Part shown: one piece after another, positions 11,758-23,030 of the stretch
Layout of the letters: every line of letters begins with the position of its first letter
Numbering within the stretch: the stretch's first letter is position 1
Assembly: GCF_001522545.3 (NCBI RefSeq)
Contig: NC_031799.1
Location: 33,013,354-33,077,353 of the forward strand
Origin: Parus major
Lineage: Eukaryota; Chordata; Aves; Passeriformes; Paridae
Direction of reading: 5' to 3'
DNA length: 64,000 nucleotides
Translations under genes and position numbers: made by a program
Notes under the pieces: model-generated
Seen by the model: the letters and a program-made list of their open reading frames with translations, nothing else
The model's database searches: none
What the model was told of the DNA's origin: nothing

Positions 11758-14700
11758 AACACACTGGAGAAGAAAGACAAGGAGAAACTTCTAGAGCCAC
11801 CTCTCTTGAATCAGAGTGGTGGCCACAGTGCAGGATAGCAGGAATTTGGTTCAGAAAAACTTACGGAAAATCCAGTCCTTTCACTTTTGGTACATGGTAT
11901 TTATCAAAAACAGCCTGGTGATACCATTCAGAGATCACACATGGAGGACTGCCACACTTTTCTCATAAATAGTTCTGAACTTGTGTGTTTTATAAGGTCA
12001 ACAGCTATTGTAACAAGGTCATACAACCAGAGGGAGAGAAGGGCTGCAATACAGTTTTGCTGCTCTAGAAGAATCATCATACAACCAACCTCCCAGCAGT
12101 GTGTATACTTGACAATGCTGGTGTAGAGAGGTGTAGAATGCAGTGTCCAAACACAGTGGGCTACCATCCTCTGTCCTCTCTCAAGCCTGCTGTGCATCTC
12201 TGTCGAAGGAAGAAATACTGGTTACACAGAAAAAACAAAAAATCTTGCCAAAGGATGAAGAAAACTTGTACTGGTGTTTCCTGATAAACAGAAGAATAAT
12301 TTTTTTAAAACCGTAAGAAACATGGCAATGAATAATAGCCAGATAGGAGCTCAAAGATATTTTCAGAAATAAAATGTTATTTGTTACCTTGTGATTTAGG
12401 GCTTTTGTGTAAGAATCCACTCCATTACATTGTCTACTAGACTCTGTTTTGCTGTGAAAAGGAATACACTTCGATGAAGACTACAGCACAATCTAGTGCA
12501 CAAGTCAGCCTAAAATTGTGGGCTTGGCTCACAAATTCACGTGAGAGAAATTAATATTTTTATAAAGTTTTGTTTCAAGATATTTTCCATATCAAGACAG
12601 CATCATACACCTTGAGGAAAGAACACTACTTCAAGCTTTTGAGCAAATAAGAGTAATTTTCACATGTTTTTCTAAAGCATTCTTGAAATTCAAAAGCCCA
12701 GTTCTCAAGATAGACTATATTATATATACACTTATCTAGCCTTCTTTGCAGGTCTTTCTTCTTGGCAGGGTTGGCATTGTGACCATGTATTTCCCATATA
12801 GTTGATTAACACTGTATTTTCTCTATTAGGTTGGTATAACATATAGCAAATTTCTGAGAAAGTAAAAATTTTGCTGAGTAAGTAACACTGAGGTTTGCAT
12901 CTGAACTTTCTATTCAATTTTAGAAAACAAAATTAAATCTACACTCTTTTCCATCTAAGAAAAAAACCCCAGGACCTGGGTTTCTCACTTCCACTCTCAC
13001 CTCAGACCACAAACAACTTGTTCACAGCTGTCTCAGTTTGTGATGAGGCACGCATCTGCGAGCAGTCTTGGCATCTCATCTGTTCCTCCCAGAAAACATA
13101 GCTCCTGTGATACGTGTTTCTCATACTAAACCTAAAATCGTAGCTGGAAATCTACAGACACACTAGAAAGCAGCTTCTCTGCAACAGTGCTGTGAGTAAA
13201 AAGAGATAGTAGGAACAGAATGAAATTTCCACTGAGGTACTGTGGGAACTGGCAATGGTCAAATAAGAGATTTTTAGGCTTCAGACATTAGCTTGAGCCT
13301 GTGGGTACAGTAGGCAAGAATGAATATAAGTACAGAAATAATTCCTATCTTTCTTGATAAATGTTAGCATGTCTGACTGATTGCATGGTTTAAACACAGG
13401 TCTCTGTTAAGCACACAGTTCTAGTAGCAGCTAGACATTTTCACTTAAATAAGATTTAAACAGCTCTTGACCCTCCTTTCTCTTTGACCAAGCTCTGGCA
13501 GTTTTTTTGGCAAAGCTGTGAGAGCAAATGGCAAGGGTCAGTAGTCTAAATTTCACAATTACATTGTGCACCTTCCCAGAGTGCACTATATATGTAGCAG
13601 TAAAACCATGGTACTTGCATTTGTAAATAAGAAACAGATCACACTTACAGATTATTTGTGTTTGTGCAAGAATTTCTGATGCTGAAAAGATACACATGCA
13701 CCTTAATTAGATGTAGCAACTGTAACTTTACCTTTACTTCTAATATATCTAGAAAATTCCAGAAATCTAAGACAAAGCAGGAAAATTTTCTATGGAAATT
13801 ACTATTAATTTAAACACTTCCAATGTCAGTTCTGTTCTGCTGAATTCAACTCAAACATTATACCATATCTATCTCTCCTATAGACCAACATCTCAAAATT
13901 TGATATATATAATTTACTAATAGTTGGAAAACAGATAATGATGCTCTTGGCATTGAATTTATTTTTTTTTTAATAAAGCACCAACTTTTTTTCCTGGTAA
14001 TTATAATAACTAAAAATGAGTAAGATTAAGATCCATTTATTCCAAACTTAAAATTTTGGCTTTTGGGCCTTCAGCTACATTCATAAATTCCCTTAATTTC
14101 CCAGCCTTAATGCCTTGGATCTATGTGGGGAAAGCAATAACTAATTTCTTGGACAACACAAAATCAGTGAAGTATGTTGATGTCCAAATTCAGGGCTGTA
14201 AGCAAAAATGCAGCCCAGAAAGTCCTGTGCTTGCTTTTCAGTTTCACTCTTTGTAGGCAGAGATAGCTGTAGAGATCCTGGGTTGAGCCTGTTCTTGTTT
14301 CTGCTTATGTTAAGTGGTAAAACAGAGGGTACGTGATATAGGAAAAAAGAAGAATATCTTCTATGAGCAAATCTTGATGTGATCGTTTTTCAGTCGTTCT
14401 TCATCCAGCACTTGAAACAAATTCCATCCTCCCAAATTGAAGGCCCCTTTCTCCACTTAAACTGACAGATTTTGGATATTAAGGAGGCACAAAGTTATCA
14501 GGTATTCTGCCTTTACTCTATTGTTAATCTCACTTATGTTTAGTGCTGATTTTTCATTCATATGAAATGCACAAAACGCAGATCTTTGAAAAGACAGGAA
14601 CAGTGAAGTAGGGTGGCATTCATAGCTAAACACACTAAGTAATGTGATAATATTTAAAAGCTCATTTGCAAAGAGATTTCCAAAACTTTAACTTCTCTGG

Positions 14701-17700
14701 AAGATGGCAGCACGCATACCAAAATGCATGGAGAGAAAAAGCCAGTAGTGTTTTTAATTCCTAAGACTCTTCCACAGCTTTGTGCAGCTTTTCATCCACT
14801 CCCGTGTTTCCAGAAGTCAGTTTCTACTCCTTCACTTTATAGTATCTGTCTCAGCTGTGAGCTTATCAGCTGCTCCCATTAGGGGTGTTTTTCCAGAACT
14901 GTCTAAATCTCTGCAATTCCTCAAACACTGGCACCAAATCCATTCTCAGATACGATAAAAACTAAACACCTAGCAGGTAGATGTCACAGTGTGCCTTCTA
15001 GCTGCATGTTAGCAAGATGCAAAATACAAGCAGCTTTTAAATTTGCCACATGGCTTCTCACTTTCCTTTTCTTATTCCTTTTTCTTATCTTGCAGTAAAG
15101 TTTGATTCAGCAAAGCACTGAAATTTGTGATTGACTTTACGATGTGGTTGTAATCTTCACCCAAGAAGACTCCTCCCTTCCACGAACACACGTGTGTGTG
15201 AGGACAAAGCAAAATACATTTTGCTGAATTGGGACCTTGCATTGTAAGTTTTCTGGGGAGACACCACTCCTTCTGTGCATTTCCAAAGTAATTGTCACCA
15301 AGACTGAAGACTGTATGGACACTTGAAGGTGCTCCTCAGTGAACAACAGTCACAGGGATGGCAGCTACCAAACTTCACAGTTTGGCTGACACATAGAACT
15401 AGGTGAGAATCCAATGATTCTCAATGCAAAAAAGAGATTTTCTGGGAAGCCATAAAGAATAATATGGCACATTTAAATATATATTGCTATATGGTAGAGA
15501 GAAGGTCTCCTAAAGTCTACCATGTTTTCAGCACCAGAGGTACTATTGTCCCAGCTGATTGCAAGCATCTGGAAATTCATGTCTAGGGAATAATAGACAT
15601 TGCAACCTGGAGTACATAGTTGGATTTGAAAATTTGCTTCCAAAGAAAGGCAAGGGTCACATTTTCAAGATCAACAACACCTTGTCAATTTCTTGAAAAT
15701 ATCTATATGCACTACCAAGAGCCCAGAGTCTTTTGTCCAGAGTCTTCTGTACAGAAGGATAGATGAGTCCAGTAGAGATGGTGGTTTTACCTCGCTATTG
15801 GCAGACTCCTTATCATTGTGACTGTCTGCAGAGACTATGCAAGTACATAAAAGTGAGATGGCCAGTAAAATTTGCCAAATGAGGCAAGAGTTCCTGAATT
15901 ATCAGTGTCAGTGTACCCTTCTTAGCTCCCACTAAGCTAGTGGATTTGTATATGTTTGCCACTGTGAGCAAAAGCTGTTTGTTTTTTAAGACCATCATTA
16001 CACGTTTTTGAGGCGGCATGGTCCACATGTTTCCCATCCAAGGTACAAATACATAGATGGTACCAGATGTTGTCCATTGGACAGAAAGAAGATAAGCTCC
16101 AAGTTGACAGCTGTAGCTGATGAGGTCATCAATACAGTTTAGAGATGGAAAGAGTTTAGTGGAAAAAAACATGTCACTTTTTCTTTTTCTCTTGTTTGAA
16201 GTCACTGAGCTTCAGGGTTCAGGGGAATTGTTGCTTTGACTTTATTCTTCTGTAGACGGGTGGCTGCCTGCCAGTGGCAGCTGCATATGGGATCATTTGC
16301 ATTGCATGAGGAGTCTCTTGTTTAAAGGGAAGCTCTTCCTTCCCTTAGATCATCTGCTTCTTTAGAGTCAGGGCCACTGTTTCACACAGATTGTATTCTT
16401 CCTTTAATCTTTTCTCTCTACTTACTCTGTACTCGTTAACAAGTATCCAAAGCCAGGTTTAGCAGACTCATCTGGGAAAGCTGAAAAAGGCAGTCAGTGG
16501 ACAAAGAGGGAATTATTTTATATTCCTGTGGTTACATACTTCTATGAGAGGATTTTTGCAGTGGACATATGCTGTCTTACATCATCATGCTACAAGCAGC
16601 AGTCTAAAAAACTGTTATTTTTTGCACACAGAATGGATATTTAACCTGTCTTGGGATCAGTGTTCTGTGTTTGCACCTCATGTAGACAGTGGGGTACCCC
16701 TCCCGGAGCCCCACATCAAACAACTGAGCGCCTTTCATCTCCAGGAGCAATGCAACTCATTTCTTTTGCACCTGACAAGTCAGGGACAATCAACTATTTT
16801 AATGGGTTTTGTGGGGGAAGTCAAGAGTGAGGGATAGAGAGAAAAGTTCCCCTAGAATGATATTATAAAAGCTGTGACTAACATATTAGCAATTTGGCTT
16901 CATACCCTGCGCACAGGAGAGTGCCTAAGAGTAAAGTAAGATTAAGTGACTGTGATATAGTTCAGGCGCTCAAGTCCAAACTTGCTGGATTGTTGCCTTT
17001 TCAGATCTAAGGCATATACTGTAAAGAGATCTTTCCATACTTCAGGATATAAGTTGTCTTTTTATCCCCTCTTACTTCCCTCCCAGGACTTTCAGTATGC
17101 AGGAGTAGGTGCATTCCTGTCATCTGAGACAGGTTTAAGGTTTGTTGCGCATGGCCTTTTTGGTTAAAGACAGACAGTAAGACCCACCCACAAGTAAGGG
17201 CTGTCTCTGAATTCTGGTCAAGTAAAGTAATTTTGTCTTCAAAAGGTAAGAATCTCATAAACTATAATAAAAGCCACAAGTGGAAATACCTAATTAAAGT
17301 GGCAATAGCATTTTAATACATGCCATCTCATAAAGGAGAGCAGACATGGTTTTAAAAAGATCTTTCTTAATGTAATCAGCTAAGCTGATGAGAAAAAAAA
17401 AAAGGGAAGAAATAGACCCTTTAAAAGTCTTGTTAACCTCCTCTCTGTTTTAAAGTCTTTTTCACCCTCTCAAAAGTAAGGAAGAAAAAGAAACAAGGAG
17501 AACAAGCAAGAGAACATGCTAGACAGTTTGTGAGTTCACTGTGTCTTTGCTAGATATACACACATCAGTGACTGACTAGAAAGGGGAAAAGGGAAAAAAA
17601 AAAAAAAAGCACAAAAACCACAAAAACAGCAAGAGGAAGCATGTCCAGGCGCCTAATCTTTGGGAAGCTAGCCAAATTTCATCTATAGCCAGACAAGTCA

Positions 17701-18185
17701 GATTTGCCAGCTGAGACTCTCTCTGTGTCTGTAGACTGGTGCAGACATGGTGAGTCAGGGAGTCACAGTGAATTACTGTGGAATACCAGGAAGCACAAAG
17801 TGCTGTTAGCAATGGTTGCAACCCAAACAATATCTAAGGTCTACTTTTTGATTGTAATTCGTTCTAAAAGCAGTTCAAGCAATTCCTAAGTATAACAGAA
17901 AGAAAGGCGGGTCTGATTATTGTTTGTTTTGTAAGAGATTTTTTTGTTTTTGTTAACACAGTTAAACCCCTAGTGCATAGTAACTATAGATTCCACTTGG
18001 TTCGTTTCCTTTGAAGTCAGTTTGCTTTTGTTCTTTACCTAACTTGATGCAATTTTCTACAATCTAATCTGTATGCAGCCCTGGTTAGAGCCTGCCACCC
18101 AGAATTCTGTATGTGAATTTACCATCAGGGAGAATTAATTTACAGTAGAAATAGAGGTGGATCTTGTGGTGGGAAAATTTGGTAT
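11758..18185. other. No gene seen; AT-rich sequence
   Basis: The longest frame is 130 codons on the minus strand, 15813-16205. It begins with a basic stretch (TSNKRKRKSD) but shows no domain I recognise and no convincing splice or promoter context. All other frames are shorter than 100 codons. No repeat family was recognised across this 6.4-kb stretch. Confidence 0.5.
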
Positions 18186-18272
18186 AGAGAGAAAGAGAAA
18201 GAGCAAGAGAGAAAGAGAGAGAAAGAAAGAGAGAAAGAAAGAGAAAGAAAGAGAGAAAGAGAGAAAAAGAGA

Positions 18273-18306
<34 letters not shown>

Positions 18307-18427
18307 AAGAAAGAGAAAGAGAGAGAGAAAGAGAGAAAGAGAGAAAGAGAGAAAGAGAGANAGAGAGAAAGAGAGAAAGAGAGAAAGAGAGAAAGAGAGA
18401 AAGAAAGAAAGAGAGAAAGAGAGAAAG
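18186..18427 (+). repeat. Purine microsatellite (GAGAGAAA / GAAA)n with one N
   Basis: Apart from one C at 18204 and an N at 18361, the plus strand is entirely A and G from about 18186 to 18427. It is built from GAGAGAAA, GAAA and GAGA units. The abrupt pyrimidine boundary is TTTTTTT starting at 18428. The three long open frames across it (K/R/E-rich on plus, S/L/F-rich on minus) come from the repeat composition and are not genes. Confidence 0.97.
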
Positions 18428-20169
18428 TTTTTTTCTGCAAAAAACCCTGAAATACTCAGGGACTCAGAAAAGCAGAACAACAAATTATAGGCTCTGTCTA
18501 GCAAGTAGAAAAAAAAGTGACTTAGAATTCTGTCTGCATTACAGAGTTAGCAAGACTTCCATTCCTTTTGCTTTGTTGTCACTTTTTTCTATTATCTACC
18601 ATTCATAATTTGGATTCAAAATGAATTCAGTAGAAAGATTTTTGAGTGTACCAGCTACTGTTCCTATACTGAGGCCACTTACGGGATTTTGCCAAAATGT
18701 TGCAAAAAATGAAAACCTTTTAAAAAATTACTTCCAGGATGAACACTGTGGATTTTGTTTTGAAATCACCTAAAAGAATCACATTTGGCCTTATAAAAAA
18801 GGCTGAGCTTTTTTATAATATAAATACTAACAACAGCCAGAATTACAATGAGTGGAAAATATTTTGGAAGGGCTATTAAAACTCATACTTTAGGGCTCAA
18901 GCCAATATTTATTATGGGCCAAATTGAGACTTAATACAGTGGCAGAGAAGGAACAGGAAAGCTTAATCCACATCTGCTTGCTGTTATTTTCCACCACTGT
19001 CTTTGAATGGTCTCATCAATCTGAGACAGAGGAGTCTGGAATAGGCAGACCTGAAGTCTGATCTATTCAGACAATGCCTGTGTTTTATTAGGTTTATTTT
19101 GTTTAGCAGCAGCACTGTTTCTGGCATTGCACTGTTTCCAAATACAGAGAGCCCTGACTAAGCTGAATCATCATGAGATTGAACTGATGCTGATGGGAAA
19201 GCACAGCACTCTGCAAAGCTCATCATTTCTCATGAGACCGTGCCATGAAAGCTTCTGCCCTCAGCTAGCCCAGTGCTCAGTATTCACATGGACTTCTCAC
19301 AGCTCCTCTGAGTGAGAACCATCTTTCCTGAGAAAGAGGCCCTTGAGAACACCCCACCCTTCTTGCTGAGCCTGGCAGTTCATCCCTGCCAGCAGAGATG
19401 CTATGCAATTTCAGTGCTGGTTGCTGTATTTCCCCACACATAGGTGAAGAATCTCCCAAGTATTTAAATGGTGGTAAGGTTTCTGCCCCCTAGTATGACC
19501 ATGCAGAGACCTTCTCTGTAACTCACACCTTTCCCCAACATCTCAGGCTCATGAGACCTGCCTGTGAACAGCCCAGCTGACCAGCTGGCTCTCCTCAGCC
19601 TGCACCACTCATGGTGGCTGTGGTCCACATGCAGCCACAGCTCATGTCCAGCCTTATTGAGCCTTCCATATAGTTCACTGAGCTCTCATAATCAGCCCAT
19701 TGCACCCGCTGCTCATGTCTGGAAAATATGGCTGAAAAAGAGAGTACAAACTGTGAAGCAGATTCATTGCATCTGAGCCTTGAATAGCCATTTACCAGCC
19801 AAAAACTACTGACTGGAGAAGCAATGCTCTCCACAGATACCATCTCCTGGTGGGCATCTGTCCCCAGAAATTCACCCAGAAATTGGAAAGCTGGTTGGAG
19901 CTAAGCTCTTGGACTTCAGGATGAAGTGTGTTGGCTGAGGGTTCAACCATGCCTTTCTAATTCAGAGATTCAAACAGGAGATGGTCGTGGTCCTCCTTCT
20001 GCTTGGCCTCGGTGTTCTCTGTTTAAGGCCTGTCTTAAGGTCTGGTTTTGTCTCAGTTCTTTTTGCTCTAAAGACAGCAACAGAGCCAGAGATATTTCCT
20101 TCAAGTCATGAAAATGGCAGATGAAGATGGTGTTTTCAATGGTTATATTTATCTTTTAAACAGATGATG
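18428..20169. other. No gene seen
   Basis: Mixed AT-rich and moderately GC-rich sequence (19.3-19.8 kb), with frames of 82 codons or fewer and no recognised motif. The GC-richer part could hide an old repeat, but I cannot assign one. Confidence 0.5.
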
Positions 20170-20340
20170 CAGAATACCATAGCATCATTTAGATTGGAAA
20201 AGACGTTCAAGATGATACGGTATTACTGCTAATGTAGCACTGCCAATCCTATCCAGCTGCCCAGAGGCCAGAAGTCTTCTCCATTCTGCTTTTACTAAAT
20301 GATTTCACTAAACCATGAAGCCAAAAGTGCCAGATATCAT
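20170..20340 (-). mobile_element. CR1 LINE 3' end, degraded
   Basis: Read on the plus strand, the block opens with AGAATACCATAGCATCATTTAGATTGG and continues AAAAGACGTTCAAGATGAT. This is the reverse complement of a CR1 tail (consensus ATCATAGAATCATTTAGGTTGG and so on). A CACTGCCAATCC and a CACTAAACCATG segment follow at the expected spacing. Beyond about 20340 the similarity is lost to my eye. Confidence 0.75.
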
Positions 20341-21126
20341 GCTTCACTGGAAATTTGGTGCTTACTTCTAGCTTCACACAGTGAATTGTAATGCTATTAA
20401 TGGGGGGAACAACCTGTTTATCACTCATGAAAGAGAATATTTGTTTAATCACAGTTTTTACCTGCTTCTCATCTGACCCACTTGCTACTGTTATGCAGGC
20501 TAGCATACAAACATCAGCTTCTTTGGTTAAAATTAAGTTTAAGAACCAATGTGTAAGCAGTCTCAAACTTAAACCATACAAGAATAAATAGAAGACACCT
20601 TTTTTTTTTTCTTTCCATTAAAGATATGATTTTCTCATTTCATATTTTATCTAATAGTAGCAGCTTGCTTTACAGGCTGGACTCTGATAACGCAAGAGTT
20701 TTAGCTTTTAATTTGTTTAAATTCAGATTGTCATAAGGGCTACTTGAGCCCTGAAACCTTTACAGTGTTTCAGAAGCTCTCATTCAGCAATTGAGTAACA
20801 AGTATTTCTGCTAATGAACAATTATTCATTACTGAATTAGTTTTACTTAGGTCAACATTTTTTTTTAGCTATTTTTGTTTATTCAGTATCATTCAAAGCA
20901 TTAAGGACACAAGTGAGAACAGGGGTTTTTTTCTGCATCTGTCTTAATTTCTTTACATTCCAGGAATCACAAGTTACACACATAAAAATTTTTTGTTGAA
21001 CCCTTTTATTCATCAGATATTGAAAGAATGAATATAGCTAGCCTAACAAGTTCCCAATGGTGATTTTGTTCATAGTGCTTTTTAGGCCAGTGTCAGAGGA
21101 AGAACAATTTAAGCAGAATTTGTTGT
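20341..21126. other. No gene seen
   Basis: AT-rich sequence with several T runs. The overlapping short frames have no recognisable content. Nothing else was supported. Confidence 0.5.
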
Positions 21127-22186
21127 TGTCATGGTTTGATGCTGGCCAAACACCAGGTACCCATGAAAGCCACTTGTTCACCCTTCTTTGCCACAGCTGG
21201 GCAGAGGAAAGAAAAAAATTAAAGGGTTCATGAGTTGAGATAAGGACCAGGAGAATACTCCAAGGGCAAAACAGGTTCAGCTTCAAGTCACAAAGTGAAT
21301 TTTTTTACTAACAGAGTCAGGGGAGTATAATGAGAAGTAAAATAAGCCCTTAAAAACACATTTCTTTCCCCAACGCCTCCCTTGTTCCCACTGACAGCAC
21401 AGGGAGACAGGGCATGGGGGTTTTGTTCAGTTTGTCACCCAACATCTTCCACTGCTCAGGGAGAGGTGTCCTTCCCCAGTGAGACCGTGGGCTCCCTCCC
21501 ATGGGAGAGGGTTTTCCATTAGCTTCTCCAACGTGGCTCCAATCTCACGAGCAGCAGCCCTATCAAACCTGCTGCAATGTGAGTCCCTCCCACGGACACA
21601 CAGTCCTCCCAGAACTGCTGTGGCGTGGGTTGCTCTTCCATGGGGTGCAGCCCTCCAAGGACAGGCTGCTCCACCCTGGCAGCAGGGCCCTGTCTCCACC
21701 AGATCTCCCACTGGATCACAGCCTCCTCCAGGCCTCCTCCCACTCTGGCATGGGCACCTCCCCCATGGGCTGTGGGTGGATCTCTGCATCCCCATGGACC
21801 CCAGAGGGCTGCAGGGCACAGCTGCTTCACCATGGTCTCACCATGGCCTGCAGAGGAGTCATGGCTCTGGCACCTGGAGCACCTCCTCCCCCTCCTTCTC
21901 CACTGATCTTGGTGTCTCCATGTTGTTTTCCCTCACATCTTCTCACCTCCTCCTCTTCTCTAGGCTGGGAAAAAAACTGCACCCCACTTTGTTTTTATTT
22001 TCTTTTTAAATATGTTTTCACAAGTACATTGTCAATGTCTCTAATTGGCTCAACTTTGGCAGCATCATGTCCACCTCCAGAGCCACCAGGCTCTTCTGGA
22101 CATGGTAGAAGCTTCCAGAAGCTTCTCACAGAAGCCACTTCTGTGGGCCCCTGCTACCATAAACCAGGCCATGCAAAACCAACGCA
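21127..22186 (-). mobile_element. Solo LTR, GC-rich avian ERV family (copy 1)
   Basis: The plus strand begins TGTCATGGTTTGATGCTGGCC and ends with GCATGG-type words, closing ...AACCAACGCA. On the minus strand this gives TGCGTTGG...CATGACA, with the TG...CA ends of an LTR. Flanking 5-mers are GTTGT (21122-21126) and GCTGT (22187-22191), a 4/5 match. That suggests a 5-bp target-site duplication, compatible with an ERVL-type integrase. Inside are loosely repeated units around 21480-21860 (CTCC..CGTGGG..CCCATGGG). The plus-strand frame of 291 codons and its shadows come from this GC-rich tandem structure. No internal retroviral genes adjoin it. Confidence 0.85.
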
Positions 22187-22486
22187 GCTGTCCAGATTAG
22201 TCAGCACTTTGGCCTATGTTGTATACATCTCATTATGTCTCCTCATTATATTCTCTTTGGTAAGCATCTTCGGTAGCACACTAGCTAGCATACTTCGCCA
22301 GAATTTTTTTTTTTTTTCCAAAGTGGCAATTTTGAGAATAGTTGTGACAATCTTTACAAAAGATGCTGCAAAGTAGGACTGTTTAAGATTCCGCCACTGT
22401 TGGAACCTCAAATCAGGGCCAGATCTACACTGACAGCACAAAACTCTGTAAGATTAGTGCTTTGTGTTCAGGTCAGGTTTTCCTCC
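22187..22486. other. Spacer between two solo LTRs, nothing recognised
   Basis: A 300-bp stretch with one T15-like run near 22300. It separates two LTRs of different families and opposite orientation, so the two are independent insertions rather than ends of one provirus. Confidence 0.6.
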
Positions 22487-22722
22487 TGTGCTGGTTTTAG
22501 CTGAGATGGCATTAATATTTTAGATTTGTGCTGGAGAGAGTACTGATAACTCAAGAATATTTTCATTATTGCTGAGCAGTGTCAGGGCCTTTTCTGCTTC
22601 TCCTACCACCCCATCAGAGTGGGCTGAAGGTACACTAGGAGTTGGGAGGGTACACAGCTGGAACAGCCAACCCCAGGTGACAAAAGTGATATCCCAGGTG
22701 ATATGGTGCTTGCTGTGCTTGG

Positions 22723-22730
22723 TATATAAA
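22723..22730 (+). promoter_or_regulatory. TATA box of the 22.5-kb LTR
   Basis: TATATAAA sits 236 bases into a 544-bp LTR, followed by a purine-rich leader (GAAAGGGGAAGGAGGAAGCC). This is the expected U3/R boundary for this LTR type. Confidence 0.7.
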
Positions 22731-22904
22731 GAAAGGGGAAGGAGGAAGCCAGGGGGACGTTTGAAGTGATGATGTTTGTCTTCCCCAGGTACATGGGATG
22801 GAGCCCTGCTTTGCTGGGGATTGTTGGACACCTGCCTGCCCATTTGAAGTGACAAATGAATTCTTAGTTTTGCTTTGCTTGCATGAGCGGCTTTTCCTTT
22901 ACCT

Positions 22905-22910
22905 ATTAAA
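22905..22910 (+). promoter_or_regulatory. Poly(A) signal ATTAAA of the 22.5-kb LTR
   Basis: ATTAAA in the context CCTATTAAATTGTTTG, followed by T-rich sequence (GTCTTTTTACTTCT), is in the usual R-region position for this LTR family. Confidence 0.65.
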
Positions 22911-23030
22911 TTGTTTGTAACTCACAATGTCTTTTTACTTCTACCCTTCTGTTTATTTCCCCATTCCACCAGGGAGGAGTGAGCAAGTGCCTGTGAGTGT
23001 TGAGTTGCTACCTTGGGTTAAACCATGACA

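Larger units (their letters stand above)
22487..23030 (+). mobile_element. Complete solo LTR of a widespread avian ERV family
   Basis: A 544-bp LTR with intact TG...CA ends: it starts TGTGCTGGTTTTAGCTG and ends GGGTTAAACCATGACA. Landmarks in order are AGGCCTTTTCTGCTTCTCC near 22587, a TATA box TATATAAA at 22723-22730, GTTTGTCTTCCCCAGG near 22768, GGAGCCCTGCTTTGCTGG, a poly(A) signal ATTAAA at 22905-22910, and CACCAGGGAGGAGTGAGC in U5. Flanking 5-mers CCTCC and CCCCT are only a weak match, so the target duplication has decayed. No internal region is present. The family is one of the common neoavian LTRs. I do not give a database name because I cannot check it. Confidence 0.92.

Noticed and set aside
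18085..18504. Open frames of 97 to 139 codons rich in K/R/E or S/L/F
   Set aside because: Direct translation of the GA/GAAA microsatellite on either strand.
21501..22376. 291-codon plus-strand open frame, with several overlapping frames
   Set aside because: It lies antisense across a GC-rich solo LTR with tandem-like units. It is proline and serine rich by composition, runs out past the LTR edge and has no domain.
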